A stretch of 64,000 nucleotides of DNA from Martinezella multihospitum (GCF_900094585.1 NZ_FMAG01000006.1:62001-126000); one strand, 5' to 3'. Positions 17,242 to 25,436 are shown, numbered from the stretch's first letter. The notes: generated by a model not told the origin, from the letters alone. Program-made: numbers and translations.

Positions 17242-17344
17242 CGCAGATTCCCTATGTCATAACTTAATCTAGAGAAAAGCCGAGAATAGGAGAAAATTCA
17301 ATGGTTTTAACCGGTATTTTGCTTATTTTCCGGGAATACGCGGA

Positions 17345-17358
17345 CACCTCTTCCGCCA
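17345..17358 (+). repeat. attR core
   Basis: Second copy of CACCTCTTCCGCCA. The repeat-to-repeat distance of 10,286 bp defines the element. Confidence 0.85.
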
Positions 17359-17375
17359 TATCTCCATGATAATGC

Positions 17376-17423
17376 TTGACAATTTTCGTTGACGTGATCG
17401 CGATCAATCTACAACATTGTCAA
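17376..17423. promoter_or_regulatory. Nested dyad just outside attR
   Basis: TTGACAAT (17376-17383) and ATTGTCAA (17416-17423) flank the perfect palindrome TGATCGCGATCA (17395-17406), nearly on the same centre. It resembles a regulator-binding site, but the target gene is unclear. Confidence 0.35.
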
Positions 17424-17547
17424 CAATTACCTATAGCAATGCTGCCGCTGTATACGTGTAGCAAGAACGCCCACTTCGTGCTGCAGCGAGCGGTTCGACG
17501 AGAGGATGCAAAATCCACCCCACGCATATCGTTTTTCCTACCCCGGA

Positions 17548-18072
17548 CTACGCACAACAACCGCTTTTTGAGGCGGCTGATCCGCAACAGGGAGGGGCTT
17601 CCCTCGTGTTCTCGGCCAACCACCGGTCACGTGGCTTGCAGCTTGCCGGACGCGGCAACAGTTCGACATGGACAACTCCGTTACGGAACGTCGGCAAAGA
17701 CGCGCAATAGAGCTGCATCGGTCGCACGCCATCGCTGACTTCAAACGTCAGCTTTGCAGTTCTGTCGAGCTGTACATGCTCGGTCACCTTCCGGATGATC
17801 GAGTGGAACTTGCCCGCAGACATATGCATTCGATCGTCTTCGTCGATGTCCCAGAGCTGGATGAATAGCTCCAGCCAGGCCTCCGGATTTGCGCCGCAGT
17901 CGAGAGCCGAAAACTGGCCCGCCTTGACCTCCGTGACGTGATAGCCGGCCTTCACCGGACGTCCGTCATAGTGGAACACCAGCGGAGAATCCTTTGCTCC
18001 GGAGAGGATCGAGACCAGGTCGCCGAGGCTGATGTCGTCCGTTTGTATTTTGCTGTTGTCGATCGCATTCAT
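17548..18072 (-). CDS. DUF6428 family protein of the arsenic cluster
   Basis: 174 residues from the ATG complementary to 18070-18072. The compact alpha/beta core contains LVFHYDGRPVKAGYHVTEVK and ALDCGANPEAWLELFIQL, the features of DUF6428 proteins that often accompany arsR. The C-terminus ends in a Cys-rich tail (CCGSAASKSGCCA). It is divergent from arsR, and both share the operator region 18080-18112, so arsenite-dependent control is likely. Biochemical role unknown; the tail suggests metalloid binding (inference). Confidence 0.75.
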   Translation of the reverse strand: MNAIDNSKIQTDDISLGDLVSILSGAKDSPLVFHYDGRPVKAGYHVTEVKAGQFSALDCGANPEAWLELFIQLWDIDEDDRMHMSAGKFHSIIRKVTEHVQLDRTAKLTFEVSDGVRPMQLYCASLPTFRNGVVHVELLPRPASCKPRDRWLAENTREAPPCCGSAASKSGCCA

Positions 18073-18079
18073 TTCCGGT

Positions 18080-18112
18080 AATCCTTGTTTCAACATTTCA
18101 AGGATTATTGAA
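18080..18112. promoter_or_regulatory. ArsR operator between DUF6428 gene and arsR
   Basis: Inverted repeat AATCCTTG (18080-18087) / CAAGGATT (18099-18106), overlapped by TTCAA-N6-TTGAA (18097-18112). ArsR-family operators usually have such short AT-rich dyads. Confidence 0.6.
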
Positions 18113-18114
18113 AT

Positions 18115-18489
18115 ATGGATCAACGTCAAGCCTTGGTATCGTTCGGCGCCCTGTCGCAGGAAACCCGCCTGCAGATCGTCAGGATGCTCGTGGTCGCCGG
18201 ACCTGATGGTATGTCCGCGGGGATGATCGCCGAGAAGGCGGAAGTCTCGCCATCGAACGTCTCGTTCCATCTCAAGGAACTGGAGCGGGCAGGTCTCATC
18301 AACCAGCAGCGGGAGTCCCGCTCAATCATTTACTCGGCTTCCTACGATGTCCTTGGCGGACTTGTGCGGTTCCTGATGGAAGACTGCTGTGCCGGACATC
18401 CTGAAATCTGCGCTCCGGCCGCTGCCGTCGCAGCATGTTGTACGCCGACGATGGAAGGGGCGACATCGACGTCGAAGAAGGTGAACTGA
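18115..18489 (+). CDS. arsR: ArsR family arsenite-responsive repressor
   Basis: 124 residues. A winged helix is visible (LSQETRLQIVRMLVVAG, SPSNVSFHLKELERAGLI, ESRSIIYSASY). The C-terminal extension has Cys pairs (EDCCAGHPEIC and AACC) that could form the As(III) site, unlike the N-terminal ELCVC site of E. coli ArsR. It overlaps aqpS by one base (TGATG). By family it represses the divergent ars genes until arsenite or antimonite binds. Confidence 0.92.
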   Translation: MDQRQALVSFGALSQETRLQIVRMLVVAGPDGMSAGMIAEKAEVSPSNVSFHLKELERAGLINQQRESRSIIYSASYDVLGGLVRFLMEDCCAGHPEICAPAAAVAACCTPTMEGATSTSKKVN

Positions 18490-19172
18490 TGGAAGAGTTC
18501 GATCTTCCCCGGCGGCTGGCAGCCGAAGCTATCGGAACCGCCTTGCTGGTTGCGACCGTCGTCGGTTCCGGCATCATGGCATCCTCCCTGACGCAAGACA
18601 CTGCGCTAGCGCTGCTTGGGAATACACTAGCGACTGGCGCAATCCTTGTGGTGCTCATCACAGTGCTCGGACCAATATCCGGAGCGCACTTCAATCCTGC
18701 GGTATCGCTGGTGTTCGTCCTGTCGCGTATGATGCCCGGGCGCGATCTCGCCGCCTACATTGCTGTTCAGATTGTCGGCGGCGTCTTAGGCACCATACTG
18801 GCTCATATGATGTTCGCGCAGCCCATCCTCGAATGGTCCGTGAAAGAGCGTTCCGGAGCAAGCCAATGGCTGGCGGAAGGGGTCGCGACCGTTGGGCTCG
18901 TGTCGGTCATTCTCCTCGGCATCCGCTTCGATCGGAAGTCCGTTCCGTGGTTGGTCGGCCTCTACATCACCGCGGCCTACTGGTTCACGTCTTCGACATC
19001 CTTCGCCAATCCCGCTGTCGCGGTCGCGCGCTCGCTCACAAACACCTTCTCCGGGATTCGACCTGCCGATCTTCCGGGGTTCGTCGTCGCAGAGTTCATC
19101 GGCGCGCTGTGCGCCTTCCTAGTGGTCACTTGGCTGCTTCGGCCGACCCCAACCGTGGAGACAGCATCATGA
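18489..19172 (+). CDS. aqpS: Aquaglyceroporin AqpS, arsenite channel
   Basis: 227 residues, six membrane helices and two half-helices. Both NPA motifs are present (HFNPAVSL and FANPAVAV). Start is the ATG at 18489 overlapping the arsR stop; the upstream reading is inside arsR. In Sinorhizobium meliloti an AqpS in an arsR-aqpS-arsC-arsH operon lets arsenite flow out after arsenate reduction, replacing the ArsB pump. The same order, without arsH, is seen here, so the same role is likely. Confidence 0.92.
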   Translation: MEEFDLPRRLAAEAIGTALLVATVVGSGIMASSLTQDTALALLGNTLATGAILVVLITVLGPISGAHFNPAVSLVFVLSRMMPGRDLAAYIAVQIVGGVLGTILAHMMFAQPILEWSVKERSGASQWLAEGVATVGLVSVILLGIRFDRKSVPWLVGLYITAAYWFTSSTSFANPAVAVARSLTNTFSGIRPADLPGFVVAEFIGALCAFLVVTWLLRPTPTVETAS

Positions 19173-19591
19173 ACGTCACCATCTACCACAATCCGGACTG
19201 CGGCACGTCCCGCAACACGCTGGCCATGATCCGCAATGCCGGCATCGAGCCGACGGTCATCGAATATCTGAAGAATCCGCCGACACGCGCCCAACTCGTG
19301 AAGATGATTGCCGACGCCGGATTGACTGTCCGGGAAGCGATCCGAGAGAAGGGCACGCCTTACGCGGAGCTTGGTCTCGATAACGCCGACCTGACAGATG
19401 CCCAGCTCCTGGAGGCGATGCTCAAGGATCCGATCTTGATCAATAGGCCGTTCGTCATCACGCCCCTGGGAACACGCCTTGCCCGGCCTTCGGAAGTCGT
19501 TCTCGATATCCTTCCGGACACTCATAAGGGACCGTTCAGCAAGGAAGACGGCGAAGAGGTTCTCGACGCCAAAGGAAAGCGTCTTGTCTGA
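19169..19591 (+). CDS. arsC: Arsenate reductase, glutaredoxin-coupled
   Basis: 140 residues. HNPDCGTSRN carries the catalytic Cys at residue 12, and the Arg sites of the family appear in INRPFVITPLGTRLARP. It reduces arsenate to arsenite, which AqpS then releases. The ATG overlaps the aqpS stop (ATGA). This is the usual length for E. coli-type ArsC. The operon ends here; the next gene starts 152 bp later with its own promoter. Confidence 0.95.
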   Translation: MNVTIYHNPDCGTSRNTLAMIRNAGIEPTVIEYLKNPPTRAQLVKMIADAGLTVREAIREKGTPYAELGLDNADLTDAQLLEAMLKDPILINRPFVITPLGTRLARPSEVVLDILPDTHKGPFSKEDGEEVLDAKGKRLV

Positions 19592-19679
19592 GCGGTGCCG
19601 CTTCTTGCCGTGCTTGCACCGGACATGATCGTAGTTCTCCTAGTCGAGCGCTGATTGCCATCGAGAATGAAGCAGGACG

Positions 19680-19706
19680 TGTCACATTGGGAATTCCTGT
19701 CTTGTC
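19680..19706 (+). promoter_or_regulatory. ECF41-type promoter
   Basis: TGTCACA (19680-19686), 16 nt, then TGTC (19703-19706). The described ECF41 promoter is TGTCACA at -35 and CGTC at -10. Placed 37 nt before the flavodoxin gene, consistent with autoregulation of the flavodoxin-sigma operon. Confidence 0.55.
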
Positions 19707-19743
19707 TTGTCCTTCGCAACACCAATTTCGAAGGAGATGACAC

Positions 19744-20367
19744 ATGATCCGCCAGCGCATCGCAATCGTCTATCATAGCGGCTATGGACATACGGGCCGG
19801 CAAGCCGAAGCCGTCAGGGCAGGGGTGGAAGAGGTCGCAGGTGCAGAGGCCATGCTTTTGACCGTGGACGAGGTGGCGGGCCACTGGGAGGATCTCAATG
19901 CGGCGCAGGCGATCATCTTCGGCTCGCCGACCTATATGGGTGCGGTTTCCGCGCCATTCAAAGCATTCCAGGAGGCAACGTCGAATGCGGTTCTCGCCAG
20001 AGGCTATCTCTGGAAGGATAAGATCGCAGCCGGCTTCACCACCTCCGGATCACAATCCGGCGACAAGCTTTCGACGCTGATGCAGATGGTGATCTTCGCA
20101 GCTCAGCACGGCATGCATTGGGTCGGCCTCGATCTGCCGCCGGCAAACTGCTCTTCGACAGGCTCGGAGGATGATATGAACCGTCTCGGCTTCTGGCTTG
20201 GCGCGGCCGCACAGGCGAACACGGATGAAGGCCCCGAAACCGCGCCGCCCGCATCCGATCTTGCCACCGCACGCCATCTGGGAAAACGTGTGGCGCTGGC
20301 TACGCTGCAATTCGTTCGCGGCCGTGACTTCAATCCATTTCCACGCGAGCTTGCGGCCCATGAGTGA
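19744..20367 (+). CDS. Flavodoxin family protein (WrbA-like NAD(P)H oxidoreductase)
   Basis: 207 residues; AAGGAG precedes the ATG. The FMN-binding flavodoxin fold is clear: IAIVYHSGYGHTGRQAEAV is the phosphate loop, with GSPTYMGAVSAPFKAF and GFTTSGSQSGDK as the further FMN loops. WrbA-type enzymes reduce quinones by two electrons. It overlaps the ECF sigma gene by 8 bp. ECF41 factors are commonly paired with a redox or carboxymuconolactone-type partner gene, so this protein is probably the regulated partner. Confidence 0.88.
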   Translation: MIRQRIAIVYHSGYGHTGRQAEAVRAGVEEVAGAEAMLLTVDEVAGHWEDLNAAQAIIFGSPTYMGAVSAPFKAFQEATSNAVLARGYLWKDKIAAGFTTSGSQSGDKLSTLMQMVIFAAQHGMHWVGLDLPPANCSSTGSEDDMNRLGFWLGAAAQANTDEGPETAPPASDLATARHLGKRVALATLQFVRGRDFNPFPRELAAHE

Positions 20368-21232
20368 AACGGCCTCCGACCCGATCTTTTCCGAGCTGCG
20401 TCCACGCCTTGTCCGGCTTGCTTACAGGATGCTCGGGTCGGTCGCGGATGCGGAAGACATCGTGCAGGATAGCTGGCTGCGCTGGCTGGCGACCGATCGT
20501 GCTTCCGTTCGCGAACCGGCGGCATTCCTGCGGACTATCGTCACCAGACTTTGTCTGAACGAGCTGAAATCGGCGCGCCGCCGCCGGGAGTCCTATGTGG
20601 GCTCCTGGCTGCCCGAGCCGATCTTCGATCCGGAGGACGGCGATGCCGGCGACGATATAACCATGCCATTGATGCTGGCGCTGGAGCGCCTTTCACCGCT
20701 GGAACGGGCCGCCTTTCTTCTGCATGATGTGTTCGGCATGAATTTCGATGAGATCTCCCTGGCAATTGGTCGCGAGGCGACCGCCTGTCGCAAGCTTGCC
20801 AGCCGGGCGAGGGCACATGTCACCGAGGCCCGGCCGCGCTTCGCTGTCGGCAAGGAAGAAGGGCTCAAGCTTGCCACGGCCTTCTTCACGGCGTCGAGAA
20901 CGGGAGACATGGCCTCTCTTCAAGCCTTGCTTTCCGAGGACGTCGTTGTCCATGCCGACGGCGGCGGCAAGGTGCCGACATCGCAGCGACCACACATCGG
21001 GCTTTCTGCCACCATGCGGCTTCATGAGCAGCTGGCGCGAATTTTCCGCGCGCATCCCTCGCAACTGATCCACTATGCCGTCATCGATGGCTTGCCGGGC
21101 TTCGTGACAATTGAAGGCGACAACGTGGTGCAGACGACCGCGCTGCAGGTCGAACGGGAAAAAATCGTCGCCATCTACTGCACCCGCAACCCGGATAAAC
21201 TGCAGCACATTATCGGCGCCTTGCCGCATTGA
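20360..21232 (+). CDS. ECF sigma factor, ECF41 (SigJ-like) with SnoaL-like C-terminus
   Basis: 290 residues. Sigma region 2 (RLVRLAYRMLGSVADAEDIV) and region 4 (LERAAFLLHDVFGMNFDEIS) are followed by a SnoaL-like domain of about 120 residues bearing the DGGGK motif (VVVHADGGGKVP) that marks ECF41. No anti-sigma gene is present; in this group the C-terminal domain modulates activity. The ATG overlaps the flavodoxin end, so they are co-expressed. The upstream TGTCACA motif suggests it drives its own operon. Confidence 0.9.
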   Translation: MSETASDPIFSELRPRLVRLAYRMLGSVADAEDIVQDSWLRWLATDRASVREPAAFLRTIVTRLCLNELKSARRRRESYVGSWLPEPIFDPEDGDAGDDITMPLMLALERLSPLERAAFLLHDVFGMNFDEISLAIGREATACRKLASRARAHVTEARPRFAVGKEEGLKLATAFFTASRTGDMASLQALLSEDVVVHADGGGKVPTSQRPHIGLSATMRLHEQLARIFRAHPSQLIHYAVIDGLPGFVTIEGDNVVQTTALQVEREKIVAIYCTRNPDKLQHIIGALPH

Positions 21233-21311
21233 TGGTTGACGGCACGAAGAGCGAGATGCGAAACCCTCATCTTCTTCGCGCCGCTATGGCGCTTCGGCAA
21301 AGAGGATGGGC

Positions 21312-21815
21312 ATGCAGCGCTTCAGCATACGCCGTCTATATCGTGACGACGCTTCGATGTTCAGGGAGATCCGCCTGGAAGGACTGGCCCGCCACCCGGA
21401 AGCATTTGGCGCATCTCACGAAGAAGAACTGGACTATTCGCTGACGCAGCTTGGCGACAGGATTGAAAACGGTGCGGTATTTGGCGGCTTTGCGGATGAC
21501 GGAACGCTGGTTGGCGTCGCTGCGGTCGCACGATCAAAGAGCGCGAAAATGCGCCATATCGCCACGATCTGGGGAGTGTATGTACGCCCGGAAGGGCGAG
21601 GTACCGGCCTGTCGCGTTCCCTGATGATCGCGGCAATCGACGAGGCGAGACAAACATGCCGCTCGATCCGGCTCACCGTCGCATCTTCCAACGCGGCAGC
21701 CATTCGCCTCTATGAATCCCTTGGCTTCAAAGCCTGGGCGGTCGATACGGATGCGCTAAAGGTCGGCGAGATCTATCATGACGAAATACTGATGCGTCTT
21801 GATACAAGCACCTGA
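21312..21815 (+). CDS. GNAT family N-acetyltransferase
   Basis: 167 residues. The second ATG (21312) is chosen because AAAGAGG lies 6 nt upstream, whereas it abuts the first ATG at 21306. The GNAT acetyl-CoA loop is seen as GVYVRPEGRGTGLSRSLM, and the C-terminal motif as NAAAIRLYESLGFKAW. Substrate unknown. It stands alone after the sigma gene, with an 80-bp gap. Confidence 0.88.
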   Translation: MQRFSIRRLYRDDASMFREIRLEGLARHPEAFGASHEEELDYSLTQLGDRIENGAVFGGFADDGTLVGVAAVARSKSAKMRHIATIWGVYVRPEGRGTGLSRSLMIAAIDEARQTCRSIRLTVASSNAAAIRLYESLGFKAWAVDTDALKVGEIYHDEILMRLDTST

Positions 21816-22147
21816 GAAAACTGCGCCAAATCTCCCCATCGCAATCCCAGCTCAATGACAAACCGAGTGCATCTGTTGCAATCCGGAACGACCGATGACG
21901 ACCGGAAAACAGGTCATTACCGGAGCGGGATGGTCGTGGCCGACACTACTTACAGCCGGCAGCGCTTTACTGGGCATTAACCATGATCTTCAGAAATTCT
22001 TCGGTGCGCTCAATTTGCATCGCAAAATGGACAAACTGCAATCATGATTAAAGCACCGTTAGGTGATTGGAGCGTAGCAGGATACCGGAATGAGGGACGT
22101 ACCGGTAGCAAACCTCCGTCAAAGTAATGAGTAGCGGCTTGGGACAG
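21816..22147. other. Intergenic before rlpA
   Basis: No gene supported. A 14-codon frame (22090-22134) with AGGA upstream overlaps the first possible rlpA start and could be a leader peptide, but nothing else supports it. The promoter of rlpA should lie here. Confidence 0.4.
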
Positions 22148-23323
22148 ATGAAATTCGAAAATCGTGCGGTGACATACGCAACGGGTATGCGTTGGTTTGC
22201 TCTCTCACTGATGTGCGCAACCATCACGGCCTGCGGAACGTCTCAGAAGGTCGCTTCCACGCGCCAACACGGCAAGGAATATTTCTCCGAGAAGGAATAT
22301 GGCGTGAAGGCGAGCCCTCGCGTCGTCAACAACGGCCCCGTGCCGAAGGGCGGCGGTCGCTTCATGGTCGGCAATCCCTATCAGGTGAAGGGCAAGTGGT
22401 ACTATCCCAAGGAAGATTTCGGCTATAACAAGGTCGGCATCGCTTCATGGTATGGTTCGGCATTTCACGGCCGCCTGACCGCCAACGGCGAAGTCTACGA
22501 CCAGCAGTCGCTGACCGCCGCCCATCCGACCTTCCCGCTGCCGAGCTATGCCCGCGTCACCAACGTCGAAACCGGCTCCTCCATCATCGTTCGCGTCAAC
22601 GATCGTGGCCCATACCATCCCGGCCGCATCATCGACCTTTCGAACAAGACGGCACAGCTGCTTGACCTTCAGCATAGCGGCACGGGCGACGTGCGCGTGC
22701 AATATGTCGGCCGCGCCCGCATGGATGGCCATGACGATCCCTATCTGATGGCGTCCTATATTCCGAAGGGATCGCGACTGCCCAGCATCAATCCGGGTGG
22801 CCAGATCGCAACCGGCGTGATGGTGGCTTCTGCCGGCCGGATGACCGCCGATCAGCTGCCAGATTCGTATACCCCAACACCGACGCGCGCCAGCCGTCAG
22901 GTGCGCAATTTTGATGCTGCTCCGGCGATCGCACCCGTCCCACGTCAGTCGCCTTATTCGACGACGGCTTTCGCCGGCTCGACCCCGGATGGCGGTTACA
23001 ACGCCACCAAGCGCAACGACCCGCCACCGATGATGTGGAATGGCGGGGCGATGCCTGCGGCGGAAGCGGCGGACCCGACCATGATCGTGCTTCCGCGGAT
23101 CGGCCCGATCCCCCGCGAGCGGCCGGATTTCTCTCCGCGTCTGGCAAGCCAAGGGGACCAGTCCCTTGGCTCCATGGTTGCCGGCTATCAGGAAGCGCCG
23201 ATCAAAACAGTTTATGTCGACCTCGCTTTCGATGCCGTCATGGTTCGCAACGACGGCCTTACGCAGGAATCGATTCTCTCGTCCTATCGCCGCCAGCATC
23301 AGGGTACGACGCAGGTCGATTGA
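22148..23323 (+). CDS. rlpA: RlpA-like septal ring lytic transglycosylase lipoprotein
   Basis: About 391 residues. The start at 22148 gives a normal lipoprotein signal with lipobox ATITAC (Cys29); 22127 is an alternative start with no ribosome site. The DPBB barrel of RlpA is clear: VGIASWYGSAFHGRLTANGE, HPTFPLPSYARVTN and VRVNDRGPYHPGRIIDLS, which includes the catalytic Asp region. The C-terminal 200 residues are Pro-rich and disordered, with no SPOR domain. It would cleave stem-peptide-free glycan strands at the septum. The dac gene follows. Confidence 0.9.
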   Translation: MKFENRAVTYATGMRWFALSLMCATITACGTSQKVASTRQHGKEYFSEKEYGVKASPRVVNNGPVPKGGGRFMVGNPYQVKGKWYYPKEDFGYNKVGIASWYGSAFHGRLTANGEVYDQQSLTAAHPTFPLPSYARVTNVETGSSIIVRVNDRGPYHPGRIIDLSNKTAQLLDLQHSGTGDVRVQYVGRARMDGHDDPYLMASYIPKGSRLPSINPGGQIATGVMVASAGRMTADQLPDSYTPTPTRASRQVRNFDAAPAIAPVPRQSPYSTTAFAGSTPDGGYNATKRNDPPPMMWNGGAMPAAEAADPTMIVLPRIGPIPRERPDFSPRLASQGDQSLGSMVAGYQEAPIKTVYVDLAFDAVMVRNDGLTQESILSSYRRQHQGTTQVD

Positions 23324-23393
23324 TCGGCGTCATTGCCTGAATCTTAACCCGTCACTAAAATAATCGTGCCGGTGGTCGGATGAAGGGGACGAT

Positions 23394-24605
23394 ATGCCAA
23401 AGCGCTTGATTCTTTTGTTCCTTTTGCTCCTCGGGTTCGCGAATGTCGCGGCCTTCGCGCAGCCGGCCGCACCAGGCGCTTTCGACACGAAAGCTGCGCA
23501 GGCATTCATGATCGAGGCGTCGACCGGCACTATTCTGCTTGCCAAAAACGAGGATCAGCTGATTTCGCCGGCGTCGCTTGCGAAACTGATGACGCTGGAT
23601 GTCGTTTTCGACGCGATCGGGCGAGGGGAGATCAACCTCGACACCGAATATCCCGTCTCGGAAAATGCCTGGCGGACGGGCGGCGCTCCCTCGCGTGCAT
23701 CGACGATGTTCGCAGCCCTGAAATCGCGCATCCGCGTCGGCGATTTGATGCAGGGTATAGCCGTGCAGCAGGCGAACGACGCATGCATCGTTCTTGCGGA
23801 AGGCATGTCCATCAGTGAGCGCGAATTCGCGCGGCGCATGAATGCGCGTGCCCGCGAAATCGGCATGTCTCGATCGACCTTCACCAATTCGACCGGCCTG
23901 CCCGATGCCAACGATCCCAATGCCGGGGGCAAGGTCTCCGCGCGGGAGATGGTGATGCTTGCGCAGGACCTGCAGGAGAAGCACCCGGATCTCTATAAAT
24001 ATTTCGGGCAGGCCGACTTTACCTGGAACAAGATCTATCAGCGCAACAAGAACCCGATGCTTCTGCTCAATATCGGCGTGGATGGCCTGGGGCTCGGCTT
24101 TGCCGAAGGCGAAGGCTTTTCGATCGTCGCCTCCATTCAGCGCGACGGCCGCCGGCTGTTCCTGGCGCTGGGAGGTCTGAAGAGCGACAAGGAACGTATC
24201 GAGGAGACGCGCCGTGTCCTTGAATGGGGCCTCAGCAATTTCAAGAGCCAGCGTATTTTCGCCGATGGTGAGGTGATTGGTGACGCCAGCGTCTATGGCG
24301 GCGCTGCTTCCACCGTCGGCTTGCAGGCGAAAATACCCGTCGATGTCTATGTTCCGATCGAGACGCCGGATCGGCTTTCAGCGCGCATCGTCTATCGCTG
24401 GCCTCTGACGGCGCCGGTGGCCGCGGGTTACGAAGCCGGCACCCTTCGCGTATTCCTGGGCGCGCGTCTTGTGCGCGAGCTGCCACTCTATACGAAGGAA
24501 TCGGTCGAGCAGGGCACATTGGGTCGCCGCGCCTTCGATGCCTTCATGGAACTGACGGAATCGCTGCTGTTCTCCTGGCTGTGGGACAAGCCTTTGCCGA
24601 CGTGA
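23394..24605 (+). CDS. D-alanyl-D-alanine carboxypeptidase family protein, catalytic motifs incomplete
   Basis: 403 residues with a signal peptide (cleavage near AFAQP). The SxxK motif is present (Ser61-LA-Lys64). However, SxN is replaced by Gln126-Ala-Asn128 (family: SGN) and KTG by Gly233-Leu234-Gly235 (VDGLGLGFAEG where PBP5 has VDGLKTG). The C-terminal PBP5-type beta domain is present. Loss of the KTG lysine should weaken or abolish carboxypeptidase activity, so it may be a binding or regulatory homologue. It sits between rlpA and tmk. The intact paralogue is at 36993-37847. Confidence 0.85.
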   Translation: MPKRLILLFLLLLGFANVAAFAQPAAPGAFDTKAAQAFMIEASTGTILLAKNEDQLISPASLAKLMTLDVVFDAIGRGEINLDTEYPVSENAWRTGGAPSRASTMFAALKSRIRVGDLMQGIAVQQANDACIVLAEGMSISEREFARRMNARAREIGMSRSTFTNSTGLPDANDPNAGGKVSAREMVMLAQDLQEKHPDLYKYFGQADFTWNKIYQRNKNPMLLLNIGVDGLGLGFAEGEGFSIVASIQRDGRRLFLALGGLKSDKERIEETRRVLEWGLSNFKSQRIFADGEVIGDASVYGGAASTVGLQAKIPVDVYVPIETPDRLSARIVYRWPLTAPVAAGYEAGTLRVFLGARLVRELPLYTKESVEQGTLGRRAFDAFMELTESLLFSWLWDKPLPT

Positions 24606-24758
24606 GTGGGCCATAAGGCTCGCGAAATCTCTGTTCACACCCCATATAGAGTGGCGGAGACCGGGACATGCACGGTTCCACCTGGACATGTCTTGGGTTA
24701 AACAGGATGCGTATCGCACGCCGCACGAATGGCACGCGAAAAGTGCAGGACATGATCA

Positions 24759-25436
24759 TTGGCTGATGCAAACGGATTATTCGTAAGCTTCGAAGGCGGC
24801 GAGGGGGCTGGCAAGTCCACCCAGATTCGCCGCCTGGCTGAGCGGTTGCGCGAGCGTGGCCATGAGGTTCTGGTAACGCGCGAACCTGGAGGCTCGCCCG
24901 GCGCAGAGGCGGTGCGGCACGTCCTGCTTTCGGGAGCAGCGGAAATGTTCGGTACGCGCATGGAAGCCATTCTCTTCGCTGCGGCCCGCAATGATCACGT
25001 CGAGGATGTCATTCGCCCGGCACTTTCGCGCGGCACCATCGTGCTTTGCGATCGGTTCGTGGATTCTTCCCGCGTCTATCAGGGCGTGACCGGCAATCTC
25101 GAGCCTGACTATATCGAAGCCCTGCAACGGGTTGCCGTCAACGGCGTCGTTCCGCATTGCACGCTCATTCTCGACATTCCCGCGAAAGTCGGCTTGGAGC
25201 GTGCACGCAAGCGCGCCTCCGCCGTCACCGCACCCGATCGCTTCGAGAAGGAAGAGATGCAGACGCATGAGAAGCGCCGCGAGGCGTTCCTCGATATCGC
25301 CGCCCGCGAGCCCGAGCGTTGTCACGTCATCGATGCTCAGAAGTCGGAAGATGAGATCGCCGCTGAAATCGCCGGGATTGTCGACAAGCGGCTCGGTGCC
25401 GCCAATATCGCCGCAGGATCGGAAGCGGCGCAATGA
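24759..25436 (+). CDS. tmk: dTMP kinase
   Basis: 225 residues. The start is TTG at 24759: a TGA lies at 24753 in frame, no ATG exists near the N-terminus, and AGGA stands upstream. The P-loop is FEGGEGAGKST, the DR motif is CDRFVDSSRVYQG, and the LID region is ARKRASAVTAPDRFEKE. It phosphorylates dTMP to dTDP. It overlaps holB (ATGA), the frequent tmk-holB pairing. Confidence 0.95.
   Translation: MADANGLFVSFEGGEGAGKSTQIRRLAERLRERGHEVLVTREPGGSPGAEAVRHVLLSGAAEMFGTRMEAILFAAARNDHVEDVIRPALSRGTIVLCDRFVDSSRVYQGVTGNLEPDYIEALQRVAVNGVVPHCTLILDIPAKVGLERARKRASAVTAPDRFEKEEMQTHEKRREAFLDIAAREPERCHVIDAQKSEDEIAAEIAGIVDKRLGAANIAAGSEAAQ

Larger units (their letters stand above)
7059..17358. mobile_element. 10.3-kb integrated phage satellite, capsid-forming PICI-like
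   Basis: Bounded by 14-bp direct repeats at the tRNA-Ser 3' end (7059-7072) and 17345-17358, with a tyrosine integrase next to the far repeat. Gene order from the integrase end is int, alpA, two tiny genes, a RepA-like AAA ATPase, GA-rich repeats, an unknown gene, a GIY-YIG protein (opposite strand), HK97 capsid, prohead protease, portal and an unknown gene. A tail tube gene (opposite strand) and a HEPN-LprI protein complete it. No terminase, tape measure, tail fibre, holin or endolysin is visible. Length and content fit a satellite that builds its own head and depends on a helper phage, rather than a complete prophage. Classification is inference; the repeats and gene identities are read directly. 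Confidence 0.85.

Noticed and set aside
7059..17358. Complete prophage
   Set aside because: No terminase, tape measure, baseplate, fibre, holin or endolysin frames found; 10 kb is too small.
22090..22134. 14-codon leader-like frame overlapping the first rlpA Met
   Set aside because: No attenuator structure or codon bias that would support regulation.
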